Below are positions 52,859-60,374 of a stretch of DNA of 64,000 nt, piece by piece. The notes under the pieces were generated by a model. It made no database searches. It saw nothing but the letters and a program-made list of their open reading frames with translations, and had not been told where the DNA came from. Source of the stretch: an uncultured Acidimicrobiia bacterium. GTDB lineage: Bacteria; Actinomycetota; Acidimicrobiia; Spongiisociales; Spongiisociaceae. The DNA lies in assembly GCA_958295745.1 (NCBI GenBank), contig OY282370.1, positions 2,082,548-2,146,547 of the forward strand. The letters are read 5' to 3'. Each line of letters starts with the position of its first letter. The first letter of the stretch is position 1. Both the position numbers and the translations under genes were made by a program.

Positions 52859-54662
52859 TCAGCTCACGTCCACCTTGCCGTCCCACATTCCTTCCCCTCC
52901 CTTGCTGTCCTGGACGCGGCAGGCGACATGGATGGTTCCTGCCCGGGGGAACTTGTGGGTTACCTTCAGCAGCGGTCGCTTGGTCTTCTTGTCCTGCTGA
53001 AGGGAATAGCCCGGCGTGGCGGAGAAGGTCTCCCCGTCGTAGTCGAAGTCCCACTGGATGTTGATGAGATCGGCGCCGGAGTTGACCACCGCCGTGTCGC
53101 CCGCGTCGAAAGTGACGCTCTTGCCGCCCAGCGCCCGGTAACCGACATCGACCACCGGAGGCTGGATGAAGGTCAGGAAGTCGCTGTAGTCCGCCCTGTC
53201 GGTGGACCGCTTGACGACGTGGCGGCGGAACTCGTCGTCGCCGATGCGGATCTGGGCAAGCTTGATGAAGTTGACATCGATAGCTTCGAGGCGGCGGAGT
53301 CGGTCGGCGACTTCGGCGGCGTCGGGGCGAAAACCCCAGGCTAGCATCTCCCCATTGCGCAGGTTGGCTTGCTGGTACTGTTCGGTCTGGCGGATGGCGT
53401 TGGCGAAGGTGTACACATCCTCCGCCGTAGCTTGGTCGTCCAGTCCGGGTTGCCCCACCCAGATGGGCAATTGGTTGCGCCAACCGTGGATGATCCCAGA
53501 TAGATCTTCGATACGGCTGACTCCATAAGAGCTGAGCACGAAGTCACGAAATTCAACTAGGGGCATCTGTGATAAACGATCCGCCTCGTAGATGCCCCAC
53601 TGCTCCACCGTGAAATCAAGGTGAGGGACATCTAAGGCCAAGGTCATAGAATCCTGTTTCAGGCGCTCGGCTGTGACAGCAATAGCAACCCGAGATTGGT
53701 CGCATACTATGAACCGCCTGTTCAATTGCTGGGCAGCAGTAGCAGTTGTACCGCCGCCAACAAAAAAGTCGCCCACAAGATCTCCGTCCTCCGAGGATGT
53801 TTCTATGATTCGTTCTAAAAGAGCTTTACGCTTTTGTGTTGGATATCCAATTCGCTCTGGCGACCATGTCTGAAGCGAATTTATGTCAGCCCACCAATCT
53901 GGCATTGCTGCGCCACGCTTCAGGTCTCTGACTTTGTTGTCAACACTTACCCCACCTCTTTGAGATACTAGTTGTTGACTAGCTTCGGAGTAAGGAGTAT
54001 ATTGTTTATTAAATGAGTACGTATTTGTTTTAGTATAGAACAAAATAATGTCGTGTTTTCGAGCAAATGCCTTGGCAGGTACTCCACCGCCTCTGTAACA
54101 CCACACAATTTCATTTTGCAAATTATCATACCCAAATATTTTATCCATCTCTACTTTGATATAATGACTAGCATGCCAGTCGCAATGGACATAGATTGAG
54201 CCGGTTTGCTTGAGGATGCGTTTCATCTCGTAGAGGCGGGCGTTGAGCCATATGAGATATCCGTCCAGCCCGCCTTCCCATATGTCGTTGAAGGAGCGGA
54301 GCTCGTTGTTATCTCCCCACAGCACGTTGTATTGTTTTCCGGAGAAAAAGGGCGGGTCTATGTAGATGAGGTCGATGCTGTTGGATGGGATCTGCCGCAT
54401 GACGTGGAGGTTGTCGCCCCATATCAGGCGGTTGGGTTCGTGCGGTTCGGGGTTTCCTAGCGAAACCCGTTCGATTATCTGGGTCGGTAGGTCAACACGC
54501 GGGTAGAGCTTGCGGAATCCCTGACGCCGGTCCCACCCCTTGGGCTCAGCATCGACCGGGATGTTGCCGAACCGGGCAGGGGCGCGGTAGAACTGTTCCT
54601 GCTGCGGCAACGCCTCAAGTCGCTCATCGGTGTTATGAGTCTCGGGGGGGGGGGGTGCTCAT
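52859..54662 (-). CDS. Type III-like DNA adenine methyltransferase (Mod), poly-C phase-variable, out of frame here
   Basis: Beta-class N6-adenine methyltransferase. Catalytic motif LIYIDPPFFSGKQYN (DPPF) comes first, and the SAM motif VGDFFVGGGTTATAAQQL follows, the order found in Mod. A good start, ATG 54662, is followed by C12 (54655-54644). With twelve C the frame stops after nine codons (MSTPPPRDS). With eleven C it reads MSTPPPETHNTDERLEALPQ and runs on to give 600 residues ending at 52859. The uninterrupted part in this sequence begins after a stop at 54661-54659, its first start-like codon being a poorly supported TTG at 54610. A TATAGT box seven bases before ATG 54662 supports that start. 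The DNA between 53.7 and 54.2 kb is AT-richer, probably the variable target-recognition region. Confidence 0.88.
54644..54655 (-). repeat. Homopolymer C12 (coding strand) inside the start of mod
   Basis: Twelve consecutive C on the mod coding strand, seven bases after the A of ATG 54662. Only lengths of 11 or 14 C (mod 3) keep the methyltransferase in frame. Confidence 0.9.
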
Positions 54663-54669
54663 CGTGGGG

Positions 54670-54675
54670 ACTATA
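54670..54675 (-). promoter_or_regulatory. Leaderless-type -10 box of mod
   Basis: TATAGT on the - strand, seven bases before ATG 54662; no ribosome binding site is present, as expected for leaderless mRNA. Confidence 0.6.
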
Positions 54676-54737
54676 ACCCGCGAAAAGCGAGGCCGCGGCG
54701 AGGCAGGGGTAGGTTGGTGGGTCTCTAGGATTACGGG

Positions 54738-55229
54738 ATGGACTCCCTCGAGAGCTCGCTCGATCCGACTCCCAGCGTGGAGTTTGCGATGGTGGCCGAT
54801 GCGGTGCAGGCGGTGGGGGGGAAGCTCTATGTGCTCGGGGGCGGCTGGGACCTGCTCTGGGTGAGCTCCTTTCCTGCCCGCCACCCCTCGATGGGGATCG
54901 GGATCCGCATCCGCGTACCATGGTCGAACATCGAGCAGTTCTCGCTGTCGGTCGATCTGGTGGATGAGGACGGGAACAGCCTGTTCGGGGGGAAGCGGTT
55001 CTCCCAGCGGATCAAGGTCACCCGCCGCGCCGGGAGGCCCGCCGGCAGCGACACCGGTGTCACCAGGGCTTTCACCTTCAACAACCTGGTGTTTCCCAAG
55101 CCCGGCGGGTACGCCTTTCCGATCTTCGTGGGGGACGCCGAGGTCTCCCGCATACGGTTCCGGGTGCAGAAACGCTCGGTCCGTTCCGGCCGGGTCGAAC
55201 CCGGCCCCGCCGCCCCCGGCAATGGCTGA
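54738..55229 (+). CDS. DUF6941-like protein
   Basis: 163-residue soluble protein with SVEFAMVADAVQAVGGKLYV and LGGGWD near the N-terminus, the pattern I associate with the DUF6941 family of small beta-rich actinobacterial proteins. The middle (RIRVPWSNIEQFSLSVDLVD) and the late GGYAFPIFVGDAEVSRIRFRV are predicted beta strands. Function unknown. ATG 54738 is the start; it overlaps the next gene by eight bases and is divergent from the mod gene. Confidence 0.72.
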   Translation: MDSLESSLDPTPSVEFAMVADAVQAVGGKLYVLGGGWDLLWVSSFPARHPSMGIGIRIRVPWSNIEQFSLSVDLVDEDGNSLFGGKRFSQRIKVTRRAGRPAGSDTGVTRAFTFNNLVFPKPGGYAFPIFVGDAEVSRIRFRVQKRSVRSGRVEPGPAAPGNG

Positions 55230-55851
55230 GGCCCCATCCCCGGAATGGCTTCCCATGTTCCCGCTCGGGCGGGGGATTTTCCCTCCCTCCTGGCTGGCCC
55301 TCCGGATCTTCGAGCCCCGCTACCTGGAGATGATCGACCTGTGCACACGGAGGGAGACGGGTTTCGGGGTGGTGCTCATCGAGCGGGGCTGGGAGGTGGG
55401 GGGAGGGGACGTGCGTTTCGATGTGGGTGTGGCGGTGACCATCGTGGAAATCGGCGCGCTGGAGGGGCAGCTGATGGTGACGGTCCGCGGGGAGGACAGG
55501 ATACGGGTGGTGGAGTGGCTCGAAGACGATCCGTTTCCCCAAGCCCGGGTGGAGCGGCTGGCCGACCCGCCCGGCTTCGTTCCCGACCGCCAAACCCGTT
55601 CCCGCCTGGAGCGGGAGTTCACACGCGGGCTGGCGATGCTCTCGGAGCTGGGGATGGACACTAGGTCGGTGAGCCCTCTGCCCGAAGACCCGCTCATCGC
55701 CGCCTACCAGGCGCTCGATGTCTTTCCGGTTCCCGACTACGACCGGCAGATGGTACTGGAGGCCGATGACCCGGCCGATCGGATCGAGCAGTCCATAGAG
55801 GCTCTCGAAGTAGTCAACCAGCTCGTCGAGGCCCGCCTGAGCGGAGGCTGA
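55222..55851 (+). CDS. Lon protease N-terminal domain protein
   Basis: 209-residue stand-alone Lon substrate-binding (LON-N) domain, without ATPase or protease parts. WLPMFPLGRGIFPPSWLALR followed by IFEPRYLEMIDLC is diagnostic. The C-terminal helical part with DRIEQSIEALEVVNQLVE matches the second half of the domain. Such proteins may act as adaptors or in protein quality control; no direct function is known. Start ATG 55222 lies inside the end of the preceding gene, so the pair is translationally coupled. Confidence 0.86.
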   Translation: MAEAPSPEWLPMFPLGRGIFPPSWLALRIFEPRYLEMIDLCTRRETGFGVVLIERGWEVGGGDVRFDVGVAVTIVEIGALEGQLMVTVRGEDRIRVVEWLEDDPFPQARVERLADPPGFVPDRQTRSRLEREFTRGLAMLSELGMDTRSVSPLPEDPLIAAYQALDVFPVPDYDRQMVLEADDPADRIEQSIEALEVVNQLVEARLSGG

Positions 55852-55911
55852 TCGGACTGCTTCGGGCAAGCGTCGATCGGTTGCGGATCGAGCACGGACG
55901 GGGAGCGGTGA

Positions 55912-56361
55912 TTATCGGCCGTAGGCGTCCTGCTCAACGGCGCCGTCGGGATGGATGCGGGTGGGCCGGCCGGTGGACAGCAGATCGTATCCTTCCTCGA
56001 CGATCACCAGCGGGCACGGCCGGTCGGGATAGAGCTCCGCAGCCGCCATCACCCCCACCACCAGGATCGGGTCGGCGGCTTGCAGCACCAGCCCCGCCGG
56101 GCCGGTTCCCGACCTGATGACCTCGGCCAGCACCGCCGATCCGTTGGAGGAACCCCGCCCGTAGGGAAGGATCAGGATCCGCCCGGTCGTCCCGGCTCCG
56201 AACTGGGGGTGGTTGCGGTCGATGACGGTTCCGTCGGACAGATCGATCCCGCCCCACCAGCTGAGGGGATCATCGAGCACCAGGCTGACGCCCTCGGCCC
56301 CGCCCGCCGAGACAGGCCTGCCTTCCAGACGGATCCCCGTCCCGTTCACCTTTTGCGCCAT
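55912..56361 (-). CDS. Aconitase X small (swivel) subunit, DUF126
   Basis: 149-residue swivel domain. GTTGRILILPYGRGSSNGSAVL carries the conserved PxGRGSS segment that binds substrate, and VLAEVIRSGTGPAGLVLQAA follows. It overlaps the large subunit by 16 bases. Split DUF126/DUF521 pairs in bacteria are mainly cis-3-hydroxy-L-proline dehydratases, whereas archaeal ones are phosphomevalonate dehydratases. Confidence 0.88.
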   Translation of the reverse strand: MAQKVNGTGIRLEGRPVSAGGAEGVSLVLDDPLSWWGGIDLSDGTVIDRNHPQFGAGTTGRILILPYGRGSSNGSAVLAEVIRSGTGPAGLVLQAADPILVVGVMAAAELYPDRPCPLVIVEEGYDLLSTGRPTRIHPDGAVEQDAYGR

Positions 56362-57611
56362 GGTCCTATCTCCCGAATCACCCGGCCCGCCACCGCCGAT
56401 TCCACGCAGTCGGCGGTCGATCCGAACACCACTTCCAGGCCCAGGTTGCCCGGTGCGTAGTAGGCCCACTTGGCCGAGTCGGTCATCGCCGCGGCCTTCC
56501 GGTCGGCGGGCGGCTCGATGATCCGGGTGACGTAGGTGCAGGTGTCCACCACGAACACCACCCCGAGGGCTTCGAGGTCGGGGATGCGGGGCGCCGACCG
56601 CAGGACATCGCGCCCGGTGTTCACGTAGAGGGTCACGTCCTCGTGGATCTGCCGTCCGTCGAGCAGACGGTCCAGCCGGGCGATCTGGCGGGCGGAGTAG
56701 TGGGGCGTTCCCAGGTTCACCGTGCGCAGGGTCGTTCTGCCCGCGGTGCTGCATAGGGCCCGGTAGGCGGCGTCGAGGTCGTCGGCGGTCACCTTCACCA
56801 GCCGGGGCTCGAATCCTCCGGCGGCCTCGGCGAGGGTGTCCGCCTCCGGGGTTACCCCGACCACGTGGATCATCCCCACCGATCCCGAGGAGGCCGCGGC
56901 GGCGCCCATCACTTTCATCTGGTCCTCGGCGGCCGATTCGATCCCGGTGATCACCGGCACGTCCATACCTGCCTCGCGGCCCACCAGGAAGCCGAGCACT
57001 CCAAAGAACTCATCGGTCTTCCGGGCATGCTCAGGGATGCCGGACACATCGAAGCGCACCCCGGCCCGGCGGTTCTCGTCCAGGTAGAGGCCGATCTCGG
57101 GGGCCCGCCCGGTGAGCGCGGCGGCAATGTCTACGAAGTCGCCGAAGCGGATGGTGCGGGCGCCCAGCACCGAGTTGGCGAACACGACGGCGTTGGATTC
57201 CCCCCAGGCCACCCGGTCGCCGAAGCCGGGCCGATCGGGCAGCTGGTAGGGGGCGCAGGTCCAGGTGGGCCGCCCACCCATGTCGACGTAGGCCTGCATG
57301 GTCGCCCGGGCGGCGCGCCGGGTACGGTCGTCGCCTCGGAACAGCTCCGGGTGGAGCAGGTCGAGCGAGGACACGTTGAGGGTGGTGGGCACCCGCACCC
57401 TCCCGCCGAGATCCCGCAGCCGGGCGGCGTAGTCGAGGCTGGCCCGGCCCAGGTAGAGGGTGCCGTCGATATGGGCGCTGGAGATATCGATCAGGCGGCG
57501 GGCGCCGCTTGCCTCGGCCAGGCCCGCCAGCAGGCGCATGGCCATGGCGTCCGCCTCGCCGAGTTCCCCGCTCAGCATGGCCCGGTCGCCCGGGCTCAGG
57601 GTGAGGGCCAT
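56346..57611 (-). CDS. Aconitase X large (catalytic) subunit, DUF521
   Basis: 421-residue catalytic subunit. Starts LSPGDRAMLSGELGEADAMA, as in the family; later SSAHIDGTLYLG, the Cys-containing TCAPYQLPDRPGFGDRVAWG with GESNAVVFANSVLGART and FVVDTCTYVT near the C-terminus carry the 2Fe-2S/active-site residues. Probably dehydrates cis-3-hydroxy-L-proline to delta1-pyrroline-2-carboxylate. The gene pair stands alone; no proline reductase or racemase is adjacent, so the substrate call is from family knowledge. Confidence 0.9.
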   Translation of the reverse strand: MALTLSPGDRAMLSGELGEADAMAMRLLAGLAEASGARRLIDISSAHIDGTLYLGRASLDYAARLRDLGGRVRVPTTLNVSSLDLLHPELFRGDDRTRRAARATMQAYVDMGGRPTWTCAPYQLPDRPGFGDRVAWGESNAVVFANSVLGARTIRFGDFVDIAAALTGRAPEIGLYLDENRRAGVRFDVSGIPEHARKTDEFFGVLGFLVGREAGMDVPVITGIESAAEDQMKVMGAAAASSGSVGMIHVVGVTPEADTLAEAAGGFEPRLVKVTADDLDAAYRALCSTAGRTTLRTVNLGTPHYSARQIARLDRLLDGRQIHEDVTLYVNTGRDVLRSAPRIPDLEALGVVFVVDTCTYVTRIIEPPADRKAAAMTDSAKWAYYAPGNLGLEVVFGSTADCVESAVAGRVIREIGPWRKR

Positions 57612-57801
57612 GCGTCATCTCCGGTTCGGGTTCTGGGGTTCCAGAGCAGGACGGGGCTCGAATCGTGATTCCCGCTCTTGTGTCGTAAACCCCGACTGTT
57701 CGAGGCCGGGGGTGGGTGATGATACATGTGGGCGGCCTCATGAGCCGGGCATCGATCGGGTCGTCGTTCTTTGTCGGGGGCGCCGGTAGGCTCACGCCGT
57801 C

Positions 57802-58944
57802 ATGGTCCTTGCCGAATCTTTCCTCGAGCAGTTCGATGAGCCGTTCGGTTTCATGGACTTCGCGGGGATAGGCGCCATGTCGATACCGGCTCGCAAGCGC
57901 CTCGCAGAGACGGCAGAGGCGATGGCCGGCGGCGGAGGGAATCTGATCCCGCTGGTTTTCGAGCAGCTGGAAGCGGCCGCTGTTCTGGCGGCCCGTCTGA
58001 TCGGGACCACGCCCGAGCGGGTGGTCATCGTGCCCAACACCTCGGTCGGCCTGTTCACGGTGGCTTTCGGCCTGTCCGGTGGATCGGTGCTGGTTCCGGA
58101 GACCGATTTCGCCGCCAACCTCTACCCGTGGGTGCGGGCCGGGGAGGAGGGCCGCATCTCGCCGAGGATGATCGGGGTTGCCGGAGGCCGACTCACCGCG
58201 GACCTGATCGCAGGGGCGATGGACTCTTCTGTAGCGGCGGCGGCGGTCAGCCTGGTCGACTACCGGACCGGCTACCGATGCGATCTCGCCTCCATACGTG
58301 AATCTATCGGTGAGGCCCTGCTGGTGGTCGATGCGGTGCAGGCGGTGGGGGCCCTGGATGTTTCGATGGAGCATGCCGATGTTCTGGTGGCGGGGGGCCA
58401 CAAGTGGTTGAGGGCGGGAGGCGGGGTCGGGGTGATGGCCGTCTCGGATAGGGCGCTGGACCGATTGTCCCCCACCTTGGTGGGCTGGACCGGTGTCCGG
58501 GATCCGTTCGACACCTTGTCGTCCTTACCCCATCCTCCGTTGGAGGGCGCTCATCGGTACATGATGGGCAGCCCGTCCTACGTGGCGGCGGGTGCTTTGC
58601 TGGGCGCGCTGGAGGCGCTCGACGCGGTTCGGATGGAGGAGGTGGAAGCGGCGGTGATCGCCCGGTCGAAGGCGGTCGAGGAGGAGGCCCGAAGGTCGGG
58701 CGCCGAGGTGGTGAGCCCCTGGCGTTGCGACTCTGAGCGGAGCGGCATCGTCAGTTTCCGTCCCGGGGGTGAGTCAGCGGCCGAGGCTTACCGGAGGCTG
58801 AATGCGGAGGGCTTCTACCTGACCGAACGCGATGGTTGCCTTCGGGCGGCGCCTCATGCCACCACCCACCCCGACGCGCCCGCGGCTCTTGGAGAGGTGC
58901 TGAGGGAGCATCCGGCTTCCATCCGGCAGCGCCCTCGCGCATAG
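57802..58944 (+). CDS. PLP-dependent class V aminotransferase-like protein
   Basis: 380-residue fold type I PLP enzyme. Cofactor Asp in LLVVDAVQAVGALDVSM (about 175) and Schiff-base Lys in VAGGHKWLRAGGGVG (about 200). The N-terminus DFAGIGAMSIPARKRLAE matches the phosphate-binding start of cysteine desulfurase-like and kynureninase-like proteins. Reaction unknown. ATG 57802. It is divergent from the aconitase X genes with 190 bases between. Confidence 0.88.
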   Translation: MVLAESFLEQFDEPFGFMDFAGIGAMSIPARKRLAETAEAMAGGGGNLIPLVFEQLEAAAVLAARLIGTTPERVVIVPNTSVGLFTVAFGLSGGSVLVPETDFAANLYPWVRAGEEGRISPRMIGVAGGRLTADLIAGAMDSSVAAAAVSLVDYRTGYRCDLASIRESIGEALLVVDAVQAVGALDVSMEHADVLVAGGHKWLRAGGGVGVMAVSDRALDRLSPTLVGWTGVRDPFDTLSSLPHPPLEGAHRYMMGSPSYVAAGALLGALEALDAVRMEEVEAAVIARSKAVEEEARRSGAEVVSPWRCDSERSGIVSFRPGGESAAEAYRRLNAEGFYLTERDGCLRAAPHATTHPDAPAALGEVLREHPASIRQRPRA

Positions 58945-59101
58945 ACAGCGGTGCTTACTCCTGACTCCTGATCCGCCCTCCCCAACACGAAACAACGAAA
59001 CGCGAAACAAGGGTATTGAATCTATCCGCATTTTATGGTACTCAATAAGGGTAAGCAACCCCCGGCCGAAGCCGGTATGATCTGAACGGAGGAGAAGAGC
59101 C

Positions 59102-59620
59102 ATGGACCCCGGAGTCCTTACAACCTTGGGCAGCACGGTTGGGGTGATGCTCGCCATGCTGGCTATCACCGCTTATCTGAAGCAGGAGATTCGTGAGGTC
59201 AGATCCGATCTTATGGAGGAGATTCGTGAGGTCAGATCCGATCTTATGGAGGAGGTTCGTGAGGTCAGGTCCGATCTGAAGCAGGAGATTGGTGAGGTCA
59301 GGTCCGATCTGAAGCAGGAGATTGGTGAGGTCAGGTCCGATCTGAAGCAGGAGATTGGTGAGGTCAGGTCCGATCTGAAGCAGGAGATTGGTGAGGTCAG
59401 GTCCGATTTACGTACCGTGGATGATCGGGTACGGGATCTGCAGGTGGATATGGGGATCGTCAAGTCCGACATTCGGTACCTGCAGGTGGATATGGGAATC
59501 GTCAAGCACCACCTGAGGATCACTTCCGACGATCATCCCGCCGTCTATCCCCATCCTGCCTCGCCTGCGCCGGAGCAGGAACTCGCCCCTCCGCGGGCGC
59601 AGGCCGCATCCGAGGCGTAG
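59102..59620 (+). CDS. Membrane-anchored coiled-coil protein with hendecad repeats
   Basis: 172 residues. One N-terminal membrane helix (about 5-25, GVMLAMLAITAYL) is followed by seven 11-residue repeats, LKQEIREVRSD to LKQEIGEVRSD, which predict a right-handed coiled coil. A second pair of 15-residue repeats (DLQVDMGIVKSD and YLQVDMGIVKHH) and a Pro-rich tail follow. GGAGG lies before ATG 59102, and TATGAT at 59076-59081 is a likely -10. The role is probably structural or as a molecular spacer in the envelope; no family recognised. Confidence 0.78.
   Translation: MDPGVLTTLGSTVGVMLAMLAITAYLKQEIREVRSDLMEEIREVRSDLMEEVREVRSDLKQEIGEVRSDLKQEIGEVRSDLKQEIGEVRSDLKQEIGEVRSDLRTVDDRVRDLQVDMGIVKSDIRYLQVDMGIVKHHLRITSDDHPAVYPHPASPAPEQELAPPRAQAASEA
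59177..59407 (+). repeat. Seven in-frame 33-bp tandem repeats
   Basis: 231 bases. The last four units are identical; the first three differ by a few bases (LMEE for LKQE, ATA/ATC variation). Recent expansion inside the coiled-coil gene; copy number probably varies between strains. Confidence 0.92.
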
Positions 59621-59703
59621 CACCCTTCCCGCTTTTTCGGCGGGAGCTTCCCACATAGAAACTCCGGGCGGACGCAGCTCCGAGTAGGCGGCCCGCCCGG
59701 GAG

Positions 59704-60174
59704 TCAGTCCGGCAACCGGGCGGCGCTTTCCAGACGGGTGACCTCGATGGCCGCCCTCTCCACCGCCGCTTCGCCGTCGCTCCCGACCGTCACGGCCGCC
59801 GCCTCAGGCGCCGACGGGGGAAGGCCCGCCAGGTCGTCCTCGCCGCCCACCCATATGGCCCGCCGGATACAGGCGTTCCTGACGGCCTCGGCCCAACCCT
59901 CCAGAACCTGCCGCCGGCCGCTTGCGAATGCTCGTTCCCTTCCATCGACAGCGGCTTCGATGACCAGGACCGCGCAGAAGCAGTACAGGCCGGCCGCCTC
60001 GACGTGGGAGAAGTCGGAGATGTCGCCCAGCGCCACCTTGACGCCGCGCTTCTTGAGTCCGTCGACACGGCGGGCGTCGGAGATGAAGGCCCTCACCTCG
60101 GCCGCCGACCGTGAGACGGTATTCACAACCGCCTCCCCGACCGGGGTATCGGCGCCTACGATGATCACGGGCAT
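59704..60174 (-). CDS. Short NAD(P)-binding Rossmann protein, NmrA-like
   Basis: 156 residues, much shorter than enzymes of this fold. MPVIIVGADTPVGEAVVNTV is a nucleotide-binding start of the atypical SDR/NmrA type, and VKVALGDISDFSHVEAA is the usual second part. The catalytic region and C-terminal half of a full SDR are missing, and no frame continues the protein, so it is a naturally short version or a sensor-like domain. It is divergent from gltB. Confidence 0.68.
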   Translation of the reverse strand: MPVIIVGADTPVGEAVVNTVSRSAAEVRAFISDARRVDGLKKRGVKVALGDISDFSHVEAAGLYCFCAVLVIEAAVDGRERAFASGRRQVLEGWAEAVRNACIRRAIWVGGEDDLAGLPPSAPEAAAVTVGSDGEAAVERAAIEVTRLESAARLPD

Positions 60175-60374
60175 CCCGACAAGTTATCAGGAACGGCCCG
60201 GATGGGGGATATGCCTCGACCGAGGGGGCGTTGCCGGTCGTGTAGAATGCTTGATTCACTATTCACTTGGCGGCCACAGGGGTTCTCGGCGGCCGCCGGG
60301 CGCGGTGCCAGGGCCTCGACCCGAGCGGGAGCGCCGCACGGGTCGGACAGTCCGATCAGGAAGAAGAGGAGTTT

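Noticed and set aside
54608-54610. TTG as the native mod start
   Set aside because: No ribosome binding site, and upstream codons after the C-tract (ETHNTDERLEAL) still look coding; ATG 54662 with its -10 box fits better.
59177-59407. CRISPR-like array
   Set aside because: Repeats are directly adjacent without spacers and encode a regular coiled coil.
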